From a bacterium (GTDB taxonomy: Bacteria > 4484-113 > JAGGVC01): a DNA stretch of 64,000 nt. The translations under genes and the position numbers were made by a program. Location of the stretch: the NCBI GenBank assembly GCA_039961635.1, contig JABRWB010000058.1, forward strand, positions 16,796 to 80,795, given 5' to 3'. Shown in pieces: positions 35,679 to 43,945 of the stretch; position 1 is the stretch's first letter, and the number at the start of each line of letters is the position of its first letter. The notes beneath the pieces are model-generated. The model searched no databases. It was not told where the DNA came from and worked only from the letters and a program-made list of their open reading frames with translations.

Positions 35679-36419
35679 ATGTCTTCCGATAAATTTCCCC
35701 AGCATTTCTGGGGTCTCGTCGTCCTGTCCGCCGCGCTGGTCGTTTTCGCGGTTATCGCATCCGCCGCGGCGGTCAAAATCAAGCGCGCGAACGACCTGAT
35801 AACGGTCACCGGCTCGGCGAAACGCCAGATTACTTCGGACTACATAACCTGGGGCGGCTCGGTGTCGTTCCAGGCGCTGACGCAGCAGGCCGCGTACGCC
35901 GAAGTGGAGAAATATTCCGCGCGCGTCCGGCAGTTTTTCAAGGACAAGGGCGTGCCCGACGAGTGGATAACGTTCAATCCGCTCCAGAGCGAGCGCTACG
36001 TGATCACCGACAAGCACGCGGACGGCAGCGAAACTCGCCACTGGGAGTACAGCATCACCCAGACTTTCGAAGTGAAGGGTGAGGACGTCGCCGCAATCGA
36101 GGCGCTGCCCGGAGAAATAGCTGTGCTGTTGAACGAGGGGATTCCGCTTGAGTCGTGGGCGCCGCAATACTTGTACACCAAGCTTGCGGATATCCGCGGC
36201 GAGCTTCTGGCGGAGGCGACCAAGGACGCGAAGAGCCGCGCCAAGGCGATCGCCGAAAGCGCGGGGGGCAGGGTCGGCTCGGTTCGCCAGGCGCGGATGG
36301 GCGTGTTCCAGATTACGCCGCGGTTCTCTACCGAAGTGTCGGATTACGGAATGTACGATACTTCTTCGCTGCAAAAGGACGTGACCGCGGTGGTGTCGAT
36401 CACGTTCGCGGTGGAGTAG
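35679..36419 (+). CDS. SIMPL-domain (DUF541) protein with N-terminal membrane anchor
   Basis: ATG 35679 has AGGAGG seven bases upstream; a GTG 21 bases earlier lies in the 5' hairpin and is not used. A single TM helix (GLVVLSAALVVFAVIASAAA) precedes the SIMPL domain (LITVTGSAKRQITSDY, VTNxLS-like KLADIRGELLAEATKDAKSRAKAIAE, and a C-terminal DVTAVVSITFAVE). SIMPL proteins are periplasmic or secreted; some act in stress protection or signalling in host cells. The length of 246 residues is normal. It is probably cotranscribed with the glycosidase 13 bases downstream. Confidence 0.9.
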   Translation: MSSDKFPQHFWGLVVLSAALVVFAVIASAAAVKIKRANDLITVTGSAKRQITSDYITWGGSVSFQALTQQAAYAEVEKYSARVRQFFKDKGVPDEWITFNPLQSERYVITDKHADGSETRHWEYSITQTFEVKGEDVAAIEALPGEIAVLLNEGIPLESWAPQYLYTKLADIRGELLAEATKDAKSRAKAIAESAGGRVGSVRQARMGVFQITPRFSTEVSDYGMYDTSSLQKDVTAVVSITFAVE

Positions 36420-36432
36420 CTCGGAGGAGAAA

Positions 36433-37515
36433 ATGAAAAAGATCGCGGTTGCATCGCTGGCGGCTTGGATTTTGTGGCTCCCAATATCCGCGCCCGTGTG
36501 CGCGCAGCCCTCGGTTGTATCGAAAAAAATCGAGGCGGGCGGAAAATCCTTTCAGGTGAACGTAGTCCGCGCGCCGCTGTCGCTGTACCGGCCGAAGGTG
36601 CTGCTTGCGAAGGGCAAGGTTGGCGCGACTGCGACTCTGGAAGAGATGGCCGTGGGCGCGGGCGCGGCCGCGGCGATAAACGGCAGCTTTTTCGACGCGT
36701 ATTCCAAGGACGAAATAAAGTCGCCGTATCACAACTTGATCACGGGGGGAGCGGTTGCGCACATCGGCGATACGGGGACGACGCTTGGATTCGCGGAGGA
36801 CGGGGGATACCTGATGGAGCGGCTGAAGATCCGCATCAAGGGCGGGCTGGATTCAAACTACGGCTGGCCGGACGACTGGTACGCGTTCCTTCTGAACCAC
36901 ACCGCGGAGCAGGCGAGCGTCGCGGCCGTGTACAACTCGCTGTGGGCGGGCGACTCCACCCCCGCGAAGGGAACGCAGATAGCCGTCGGAAGCGACTACA
37001 AGGTAAAGGAATCCGGCGCAGGGCCGATGCTGATTCCGAAAGGCGGATTCGTGATAGTGTTTTCGGGGGGGGAGGAGTACCTTGCCAAGAAATTTCTCTC
37101 CGGGCGGATTGTGAACGTTCGCTGGACGTTTGCGGATGCGGGCGCGCCTCGCGGCAGCGAAGATCATTCCGCCGCGTTCTGGTCGAAATGCACGGAGGCG
37201 GTGGGATGCGGGCCGCGGCTCGTCGCCGGCGGCGCGGTCGCGTACAAGCCGGAAGCCGAAGGATTCATGAGTCCCAAAATCCTGACGAACACCGGCGCGC
37301 GCAGCGCTGTGGGCGTCACCGCGGGCGGCGAGATATTGTTGGTCACTTGTGGAAGCGCGACGGTGCGCCAGATGGCGGACGTGATGCTTGCTTTGGGCGC
37401 GTACGACGCGATTAATTTGGACGGCGGCGCGTCGAGCGGACTGTGGGCGGACGGGAAATACGCGACGGCGCCGGGCAGAGAGCTTTCGAACGCGCTGGCG
37501 CTGGTGGCGAGGTAG
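36433..37515 (+). CDS. Secreted phosphodiester glycosidase (NAGPA/DUF2233 family)
   Basis: A signal peptide (AWILWLPISAPVCAQ) leads to the NAGPA fold: AAINGSFFDAYSKDE, CGPRLVAGGAVAYKPEAEGF, and the conserved GAYDAINLDGGASSGLW near the end. This family cleaves phosphodiester-linked sugars, as in exopolysaccharide or wall-polymer turnover. GGAGGA precedes the ATG. It follows SIMPL with 13 bases between and likely shares its transcript. Confidence 0.85.
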   Translation: MKKIAVASLAAWILWLPISAPVCAQPSVVSKKIEAGGKSFQVNVVRAPLSLYRPKVLLAKGKVGATATLEEMAVGAGAAAAINGSFFDAYSKDEIKSPYHNLITGGAVAHIGDTGTTLGFAEDGGYLMERLKIRIKGGLDSNYGWPDDWYAFLLNHTAEQASVAAVYNSLWAGDSTPAKGTQIAVGSDYKVKESGAGPMLIPKGGFVIVFSGGEEYLAKKFLSGRIVNVRWTFADAGAPRGSEDHSAAFWSKCTEAVGCGPRLVAGGAVAYKPEAEGFMSPKILTNTGARSAVGVTAGGEILLVTCGSATVRQMADVMLALGAYDAINLDGGASSGLWADGKYATAPGRELSNALALVAR

Positions 37516-37821
37516 GCTGCCAAGCAAAGATTAGGTAATTTCGCCGATGGATTCGAGGTGCGCGTTGCTGCCGGCTTCGAATTTCCTTTAGACTACGATT
37601 TCGCAATCACTTTGCTTGCCGTCGAAAAGATTATGCCCCGGTTTGGCAAATCGGGGCAAGGCTGTCGTCCGCATAAAACTTGCGTTGGGCGGAGCGCATG
37701 GATACCGGAATTCATCTTCGATGTTCAGGCATTGACGCCGAAGCGGCTTTGCGGGATCGGGGCGGGGCGCAGTTTGGACAACGGCGCTTAAAATCGTGCT
37801 TGCATTCACTCCCCCCCCTGC
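37516..37821. other. Intergenic region with a 25-base near-perfect inverted repeat
   Basis: No coding frame is convincing here. The main feature is a near-perfect inverted repeat at 37634-37658, TGCCCCGGTTT paired with AAATCGGGGCA around GGC. It could end transcription from either side, but a U-run is absent. Confidence 0.5.
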
Positions 37822-37855
37822 TATAATGCGGGCGCGGCGGAGGTTTGGCCGCCGC
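37822..37855 (+). promoter_or_regulatory. pheT promoter and 5' stem-loop
   Basis: TATAAT at 37822-37827. The predicted start near 37834 is the first base of a perfect seven-base stem GCGGCGG-(8)-CCGCCGC (37834-37855). GGAGTGG follows before the ATG at 37874. Confidence 0.5.
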
Positions 37856-37873
37856 GTATCGCGGAGTGGAACG

Positions 37874-40378
37874 ATGAAAGTCCTTCTTTCCTGGCTTAGG
37901 GAGTTTGTGGATTTCCGGCTGGAAGCGGCCGAGATCGCGCGCGGCCTGACGATGCAGGGCACCGAGGCCGAGGGCTTTACATGTTTCAGCGCGTATTTTA
38001 CGGAAGGCTGCGTAGCCGCCAGGGTGCGGGCGGAAAAAGGCGAGGAGGACGAAGGGGTTTTCGGATACGAAATCGAAATTCCGGACGGGCGATTCCACGC
38101 GCGGTCGCGCGCGCGGCACATCCCCCCGGGATTCACGATTCTGGCGCGCGGCGGGGGCGGCCCGGGCGCGGTGTTTGAGATTCCGACGCTTGCCGAGCTG
38201 GGCCTGAATTCGCTGCGGTTCCCGCTGGTCATTCCCGATGCGCTCGGCTGGAACGGAGTGCGGGACGATGCGGTCTTGGAATTCGACACGTTGTCCAACC
38301 GCGGCGATCTGCTTTCGCATATAGGAATCGCGCGCGAAGTTTCGATTCTCACCGGCAATTCCTGGCGCGAACCCGCGGTGTTCGACGGCGCGGGCGCGAC
38401 GGATGAAAAAATCGCGCGGCCGATAAGGCTTGACGCGCCCGATCTGTGCCCTCGCTACATCGGGATGGGATTTTCCGAGCTGCGCATCGCGGATTCGCCC
38501 GACTGGATGTGGTACCGGCTCGCTTCACTCGGCGTCAATCCGATTTCGAACATCGTGGACATCACGAATTACGTGCTGATGGAGTTGGGCCAGCCGCTTC
38601 ACGCGTTCGATCCGGCGCGCCTCGACGGCGGGATTATCGTGCGGAGGGCGGCGGACGGCGAAAAGTTCACGGCAATAAATCACAACGAATACACGCTGGC
38701 GAAGGACAACCTGGTCATCGCCGACGAAAATAAAGCGGTCGCCATCGGCGGGGTGATGGGCGGCCTGGAAAGCGAGGTAACGGAAGAAACGCGCGAGCTG
38801 TTTTTGGAAAGCGCGTATTTCACGCCGGTCGGAATCAGGAAAACGTCCAAGCGCCTGGGGCTTATGAGCGATTCGTCGCTGCGGTTCGGGCGGGGGGTGG
38901 ATCCGGAAGGCACGCTGCGCGGAGCGCTTCGGTTCGCATATCTTGCGCACGAACTCGGCGCGGGGCGATTCGTGCCCGGCAGTTTCAGGGACGCTGATGA
39001 AAGACGCGCGGAGCCGCAATCAATATCGTTTGCACTTTCCAAGGTCGAGAGCCTTCTCGGCCTGAAACTCGCCGAAAATAAAATCACGGGGCTGCTTGAA
39101 TCAGCGGGATTCACGGTTTTTGGCAAGCCCCCGGTCGTTAGCGTGACGCCGCCGTCCTGGCGCGGCGATCTCGCGATCGCGGAGGACTTGGTCGAAGAAG
39201 TGCTTCGGCTGTACGGGTACTCTAAACTCGAACCATCAATGCCGACACTGCCGCTCGCCGCGGGGAGGTTCGAGGAATCGTTCGCCTGGGAGGCGCGGAT
39301 TCGCGATATCTGCCGCTCGATGGGATTGCAGGAAATACGCACTTATTCGCTTGTCAATCCCTCGGTCGGGAAAAGGTGGCAGGGAAGGGCGGAAGGCGCA
39401 CCAGCGGAGGATTGGTCGTATGTGGAGATCGCCAATCCGGACACGGCAGAAATGAGCGTGCTTCGGACTTCGCTCGCGCCCGGACTGGTCGAAGTCCTTA
39501 CGCTCAACCGGCGCAAGCATTCGGAGCCGATTCCCGTTTTTTACGAGGTGGGGCGTGTGTACCGCACAGGCGAGCCTTCGGCGGATTATGCGTATTCCAT
39601 TGATAGGAACGGGGCGAAGTATTTCGAGACACGGACGCTGGCGTTCATCGTAGGTGAAGATTCCGTCTCACCGGCGGCCGCCGGCCCCGAATTCGGGAAT
39701 GTATCACCGCTTTTCGCCGCAAAAGGAATTGTGCGGCGTCTGGTGAATGAACTCGTGAGCGATGGTGGATTTGCCGGTGCCGGCCCTGAATGTCCGCGGT
39801 GGCTCGAGCGCGACAGATCCGTAGCCGTTCTCGCATCGGGAAAAACGGTCGGATATGTGGGAATACTCCGCAACGAGCTTGACGCGATGGAAGGCGCGCG
39901 CGGAAGGATCGCCATCGCGGAAATCAATTTGGACGCGTTGCGTGCGGCAAGGGCGGATTTCCGCAGGGTAATTTCGCCTTCGCAATTTCCCGCGATTTTG
40001 CGCGACTTGGCGCTCGTTGTTCCGCTCGAAACACCTGCTGCGGAGCTTCTTACGACAATCCGCGACGCGGCGGGGGGGAGTCTTGCGGATGCGTTCGTGT
40101 TCGATCAGTTCACCGGCAAGCGACTGGCGCCTCGGGAAATCGGCGGCAAAACGGTTCCAGTAAAAAACCTTGCGTTCTCGCTTCGTTTTCAGCGCGCGGA
40201 CCGGACGTTGACGAACGACGAGGTGGACCGCGCGATCTTGTGCGTGCTTTCGTCGTCGTACGAAAAGCACGCGGCGGTCCTGCGCGACTACGAGCAGGTA
40301 AAAAGCGATTCGATTTTCGCCGATCCGGAGCTATGGGCAAAGGTGTTGGCGTTGTACCGCGCGTCCGCGCGCGAATAA
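37874..40378 (+). CDS. pheT: Phenylalanine-tRNA ligase beta subunit
   Basis: PheT pairs with PheS to charge tRNA-Phe in the cytoplasm. The 834-residue protein opens with MKVLLSWLREFVDF. It has the B3/B4 editing region (NISNIVDITNYVLMELGQPLHAFD-like segment), the B5 domain, and the C-terminal FDX-ACB domain (SQFPAILRDLALVVP and RFQRADRTLTNDEV). The ATG at 37874 is chosen because the longer frame lies before the promoter. pheS is not adjacent on either side, which is unusual. Confidence 0.95.
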   Translation: MKVLLSWLREFVDFRLEAAEIARGLTMQGTEAEGFTCFSAYFTEGCVAARVRAEKGEEDEGVFGYEIEIPDGRFHARSRARHIPPGFTILARGGGGPGAVFEIPTLAELGLNSLRFPLVIPDALGWNGVRDDAVLEFDTLSNRGDLLSHIGIAREVSILTGNSWREPAVFDGAGATDEKIARPIRLDAPDLCPRYIGMGFSELRIADSPDWMWYRLASLGVNPISNIVDITNYVLMELGQPLHAFDPARLDGGIIVRRAADGEKFTAINHNEYTLAKDNLVIADENKAVAIGGVMGGLESEVTEETRELFLESAYFTPVGIRKTSKRLGLMSDSSLRFGRGVDPEGTLRGALRFAYLAHELGAGRFVPGSFRDADERRAEPQSISFALSKVESLLGLKLAENKITGLLESAGFTVFGKPPVVSVTPPSWRGDLAIAEDLVEEVLRLYGYSKLEPSMPTLPLAAGRFEESFAWEARIRDICRSMGLQEIRTYSLVNPSVGKRWQGRAEGAPAEDWSYVEIANPDTAEMSVLRTSLAPGLVEVLTLNRRKHSEPIPVFYEVGRVYRTGEPSADYAYSIDRNGAKYFETRTLAFIVGEDSVSPAAAGPEFGNVSPLFAAKGIVRRLVNELVSDGGFAGAGPECPRWLERDRSVAVLASGKTVGYVGILRNELDAMEGARGRIAIAEINLDALRAARADFRRVISPSQFPAILRDLALVVPLETPAAELLTTIRDAAGGSLADAFVFDQFTGKRLAPREIGGKTVPVKNLAFSLRFQRADRTLTNDEVDRAILCVLSSSYEKHAAVLRDYEQVKSDSIFADPELWAKVLALYRASARE

Positions 40379-40409
40379 TTGTTCACAATCCCATGCAGGA
40401 GGTTTTGAA

Positions 40410-41060
40410 ATGGCAGCAAGTGGAAGCAAGGGCAGGTATGCGACAAAGAATTCGCATTTGTACGGACGCGGATTCAATCTGAAGCGCAAAACCGCGGTCG
40501 AATTCTGGCAGTACGGATTCAGCGATTTGATGGCGAACATCAACCGCGGCGTCTTCGCCAAGTGGATGGTGGCGTCCATATTGGGCGTCAAGCCGTCGCC
40601 GCGCGACGTGTTGCGGGAGTTCGACTTCGTTTACGAAGCCAAATCCCGGCCCGTGTCGGTTTTCGTCAAGGCGTCGGCGGTGCTTCAGGTGTGGGGGCCG
40701 ACCCGTCACTTCGAGTTCGACGGGATGAAACCCGACCGCTTAAAGAAGGACGGAATCACCTACACTGGAAAACGCTCTTTTTGGTCCGACCTGTACGTAT
40801 TCGCCGTACAGATGCACGAATCGGAGAAAGGCTGGGACGCTTTCGATCTCGACCAGTGGCGGTTCTGGGTGCTTCGCGCCAAAGACCTCGCCGCGGCGGA
40901 AAAGGCATCCGGCGCGGGCGACATGGTCACGATCGCGCTTGGGCGCGTGCGCAAGCTGTACACGCCGCTCGCCCGGCGCTACAACTTGCCCGATCCGCTT
41001 GAAGCATCCGACCTCAAGGATGCGATAGAAGTGCTCGCGTCCCGTCTAAGGACGGGGTAG
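40410..41060 (+). CDS. PD-(D/E)XK-like conserved protein, probably inactive
   Basis: The pattern FWQYGFSDLMANINRGVFAKWMVA, then REFDF, then VKASAVLQVW, then SDLYVFAVQ and DLDQWRFWVL matches a recurrent hypothetical family I take to be PD-(D/E)XK-nuclease-like (FWxWAFSDLxxNxxRGvlAE, WDxxD, EVKSxAYLQSW, DLYVFxLL, LDQWxFYV). Here the acidic residue of the E-V-K motif is replaced (VFVK), and RGVLAE reads RGVFAK, so metal-dependent cleavage is doubtful. AGGAGG precedes the ATG. It lies between pheT and ribD. The family call is from memory of the pattern, so confidence is moderate. Confidence 0.6.
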   Translation: MAASGSKGRYATKNSHLYGRGFNLKRKTAVEFWQYGFSDLMANINRGVFAKWMVASILGVKPSPRDVLREFDFVYEAKSRPVSVFVKASAVLQVWGPTRHFEFDGMKPDRLKKDGITYTGKRSFWSDLYVFAVQMHESEKGWDAFDLDQWRFWVLRAKDLAAAEKASGAGDMVTIALGRVRKLYTPLARRYNLPDPLEASDLKDAIEVLASRLRTG

Positions 41061-41062
41061 GG

Positions 41063-42271
41063 TTGTCCAAGCGGGAATCGGATGCAGAGTTGATGCGGCG
41101 ATGCCTCGCGCTTGCGCGGCGCGGGCTGGGCTGGACGTCGCCAAATCCGCTGGTCGGATGCGTAATCGTGCGCGGCGGCGAGGTGCTTGCGGAGGGCGCG
41201 CATTTGGAGTTGGGCGGATTGCACGCGGAGCGCGCGGCGCTTCTTTCGCTGTCAAGCGCGGCGGATCGCGCGGCGGGAGTTATTACGCCGGGATGCGCCA
41301 AGGGCGCGGCGCTTTACTGCAATCTCGAACCGTGCTCGCACGAGGGGCGCCAGCCGCCTTGCGTGAACGCGATTATCGCCGCGGGAATTTCCGTGGTTGT
41401 CTGGGGCGCGGACGACGCGGATCCGCGCAGCGCGGGTTGCGCGCGCGCGATATTGGAAGCCGCGGGAATCGAAGTCGTTTCGGGAGTGCTGGAAGACGAA
41501 TGCCGGGATTTGAACGACGCGTTTTACCACCGGCATTCGCAACCACAAGATCGGCCGGGAGCGAGACGCCGAGCTTTCGTAGCGATAAAGGCCGCGGTTT
41601 CCGCAGACGGCAGAATCGCGGGGCCGGGCGGCGCTCCGGCGCAGATCACGGGGCCGCAGGCGCGCGCGTACGCGCATGAGCTGCGCCAAAAGTACGATGC
41701 GATTCTGATCGGCGCGGGGACGCTGCGGATGGACGATCCGCTGCTCACGGTCAGGCCGGATGTGCTTGCAGCGGACGGAATCGAAATCGAGCGGCCGCGC
41801 GATCCGGCGGCGATTGTTGTCACAGCATCCGGTGACCTGCCGCCAGAGGCAAAGTTGTTTCGTGCGAAACGCGCGGGCAGAATCCGGGATTGCGAAACCG
41901 GTGATGCGCAGGTGATTGTCGCTGCACCGGACGACGCCGTGCTTCCGGAATTGCCGCCGCATGTATCCGTTTTACGTGTTGAGAGATTGGCGGCGGGCGG
42001 GTTTGACTGGCAATCTCTGTTTGAAAAGCTGCCGGAGATGGGGATTTACTCGGTGCTGGTCGAAGGCGGAGCGAAGGTCTGGAGCGCACTGTTGGAGCGG
42101 GAATTTTGGGATAGGCTGCTCGTTTTCAAGTCCGGCCTTGAAATTGGCGCGGGTGTACCGGTGCCGGAAATAGTTAACTCCCGACTTCGTGGGAATGCCT
42201 TAGAAGGCATTCAAAGGGACGAAATTAAACTTGGAAACGACGTCGCCTCGTTTTTTCGCAAGCGGCCATAG
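41063..42271 (+). CDS. ribD: Bifunctional riboflavin deaminase/reductase RibD
   Basis: The N-terminal deaminase has PNPLVGCVIV, the zinc site GLHAERAA, and EPCSHEGRQPPC. The C-terminal reductase has DGRIAG, PQARAYAHELRQKYDAILIG and VLVEGGAKVWSALL. It carries out the second and third steps of riboflavin synthesis. The TTG start at 41063 has GGGGTAGGG upstream; an ATG at 41093 is a weaker alternative. No other rib genes are in view. The preceding gene stops two bases upstream, so the two are probably cotranscribed. Confidence 0.95.
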   Translation: MSKRESDAELMRRCLALARRGLGWTSPNPLVGCVIVRGGEVLAEGAHLELGGLHAERAALLSLSSAADRAAGVITPGCAKGAALYCNLEPCSHEGRQPPCVNAIIAAGISVVVWGADDADPRSAGCARAILEAAGIEVVSGVLEDECRDLNDAFYHRHSQPQDRPGARRRAFVAIKAAVSADGRIAGPGGAPAQITGPQARAYAHELRQKYDAILIGAGTLRMDDPLLTVRPDVLAADGIEIERPRDPAAIVVTASGDLPPEAKLFRAKRAGRIRDCETGDAQVIVAAPDDAVLPELPPHVSVLRVERLAAGGFDWQSLFEKLPEMGIYSVLVEGGAKVWSALLEREFWDRLLVFKSGLEIGAGVPVPEIVNSRLRGNALEGIQRDEIKLGNDVASFFRKRP

Positions 42272-42298
42272 CCTTGGTCGAAAATCGTCTCCCTCTGG

Positions 42299-42338
42299 TA
42301 TAAATACCCGGCCCATCCGGGCTCTTTTTGGAGGATTT
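42299..42338 (+). promoter_or_regulatory. Thioredoxin promoter, 5' hairpin and Shine-Dalgarno
   Basis: TGGTATAAAT places the -10 at 42299-42304. The stem CCCGG-CCCAT-CCGGG (42307-42321) sits at the predicted start near 42311, and CTCTTTTT and GGAGG follow before ATG 42340. Confidence 0.5.
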
Positions 42339-42339
42339 T

Positions 42340-42651
42340 ATGTCCAATCTGCCAAACATGACGCCTGAAAACGCCGACGAGATGCTGGCGACTACAAAGA
42401 CGCTCGTTCTCGACTTCGGCGCAACCTGTTGCGGCCCTTGCAAGCGCATCGGCCCGATAGTCGAAAAGTTCGCAGCAGACCACGCGGACAAGGTGGACGC
42501 GGGATACGTGGACGTCGGCGCGCATCCGGCGCTGGCCCAGCGCTTCGGCGTGATGGGCGTCCCCACCGTGATTATCTTCAAGGCAGGCAAAGAGGAGAAG
42601 CGCTTTGGCGCCAACTTGAACCTTCAGATGCTCGAAGCCGTCCTAAGCTGA
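42340..42651 (+). CDS. Thioredoxin
   Basis: The 103-residue protein has VLDFGATCCGPCKRIGP with the redox pair Cys31-Gly-Pro-Cys34 and the cis-Pro loop GVPTVIIFKAG. An extra Cys30 replaces the usual Trp. It keeps cytoplasmic proteins reduced. A strong GGAGG sits six bases before ATG 42340. The CcdA-TlpA fusion follows within ten bases, suggesting a small redox operon in which electrons pass from thioredoxin to the membrane protein. Confidence 0.93.
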   Translation: MSNLPNMTPENADEMLATTKTLVLDFGATCCGPCKRIGPIVEKFAADHADKVDAGYVDVGAHPALAQRFGVMGVPTVIIFKAGKEEKRFGANLNLQMLEAVLS

Positions 42652-42661
42652 GGCGAAAATT

Positions 42662-43945
42662 ATGGATTTGAACGCTCTTGGATCGTCCGTAAAGGATATG
42701 CTCATAACCGCCGGGCCGGTGCTCAAGTTCGCGCTGGCGCTTCTTGGCGGGATTTTGTCCAGTTTCACGCCTTGCGTGTTCCCGCTTCTGCCGATAACCG
42801 CGATAACCATCGGCGCGTCGAACACAAGCGGGACGCGCGGCCAGGCGTTCACGCTGAGCCTGACCTACGGAATCGGGCTTGCGATCGTTTACGCGATCCT
42901 GGGGCTTTTCGCGGGCGTAGTAGGCGCGTCGCTGGCCGCGGTCGCGAGCCACCCGATCGCGTACCTGCTTATCGCGCTGTTCTTCAGCTTCTTCGCGCTG
43001 ATGATGTTCGACATCTACACGATGCCGGTTCCGAACGCGCTGATCTCGGCCAGTGCGAACGCGCAGCAGAAGCGGGGATATTTCGCGGTCGCGCTGACAG
43101 GCGGGCTTTCGGGGCTTATCGCGGCGCCGTGCCTCGGGCCGGTCGTGCTGTTCATCCTCACTTACATCGCCAAGGAAGGCAATCCGGTCACCGGATTTTT
43201 CATGATGCTGCTTTATGCGTTCGGTGTAGCGTTCCTTCCGATGATCGTCGGGACGTTCGCCGGAGTCGCGTCGAGCCTGCAGAAAAAACAAGGCGCGTGG
43301 ATGACCGCGGTAAAGCACGTTTTCGGCTGGGCTTTCGTGCTTTTCGCGTTGTTCTACTCGTTCAAAGCGGGGCAGAATTTCGGCGGGTTGCCTTCAGCGT
43401 TGCCGGTGAATGCGTCTTCGGGTAGGCAAGCGCAGTCGCAAGTGAATAATGCCGCCGCGGAAGCGGAGTCGCAGCTTCTAGGCAAGGTGGTGTCCGTGGC
43501 GGAAGGCGACGTTCCGGCAAAGCCCGGGGACGCTCCAATCGACTTCGAATATTCCTACCGCGGCGAAACGAAAAAATTCTCGGATACTTTCGTTCCGGGC
43601 AAGGTGACCCTGCTAACGTTTTGGAGCACGAACTGCGCGATCTGCATCGAGGAAATGCCGCACCTTCTTGAGGTTTACAACAAGTACAAGGATCGCGGAT
43701 TCGTCGTGCTCAGCGTCAACACCAAGACCAATGAAACCCGGGCCACCGTCGAGAGGTTCATTTCGTCGCACGATATGCCTTATCCGATCGTGTTTGACGA
43801 GAATCACGAAATCTGGAAAGCGTATGACTTGTTCGGAACGCCCACAAATATTTTGGTTGACGGCTCGGGCAAAATAATTTACATCGATGCTCCGCTGCCA
43901 CAGGACATGGAAGGCCTAATAGAAAAGTCGCTTTCCGGGGCTTGA
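42662..43945 (+). CDS. CcdA/DsbD-type transmembrane protein fused to a TlpA-like thioredoxin domain
   Basis: The first half is a CcdA-like bundle of six to seven helices with two cysteines in SSFTPCVFPLLP and LIAAPCLGPVV. An Ala/Gln-rich linker with one more hydrophobic segment follows (VFGWAFVLFALFYSF). The last 150 residues are a periplasmic TlpA/ResA domain with the pair in STNCAICIEEMP and PTNILVDGSGKI. It should carry electrons from cytoplasmic thioredoxin (encoded just upstream) across the inner membrane to its own periplasmic domain, for cytochrome c maturation or disulfide repair. The stop adjoins the stop of the convergent HDOD gene. Confidence 0.88.
   Translation: MDLNALGSSVKDMLITAGPVLKFALALLGGILSSFTPCVFPLLPITAITIGASNTSGTRGQAFTLSLTYGIGLAIVYAILGLFAGVVGASLAAVASHPIAYLLIALFFSFFALMMFDIYTMPVPNALISASANAQQKRGYFAVALTGGLSGLIAAPCLGPVVLFILTYIAKEGNPVTGFFMMLLYAFGVAFLPMIVGTFAGVASSLQKKQGAWMTAVKHVFGWAFVLFALFYSFKAGQNFGGLPSALPVNASSGRQAQSQVNNAAAEAESQLLGKVVSVAEGDVPAKPGDAPIDFEYSYRGETKKFSDTFVPGKVTLLTFWSTNCAICIEEMPHLLEVYNKYKDRGFVVLSVNTKTNETRATVERFISSHDMPYPIVFDENHEIWKAYDLFGTPTNILVDGSGKIIYIDAPLPQDMEGLIEKSLSGA

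Noticed and set aside
37560-37600. tRNA-like TTCGAAT near the intergenic region before pheT
   Set aside because: A T-loop-like string is present, but no acceptor, D or anticodon stems can be built around it.
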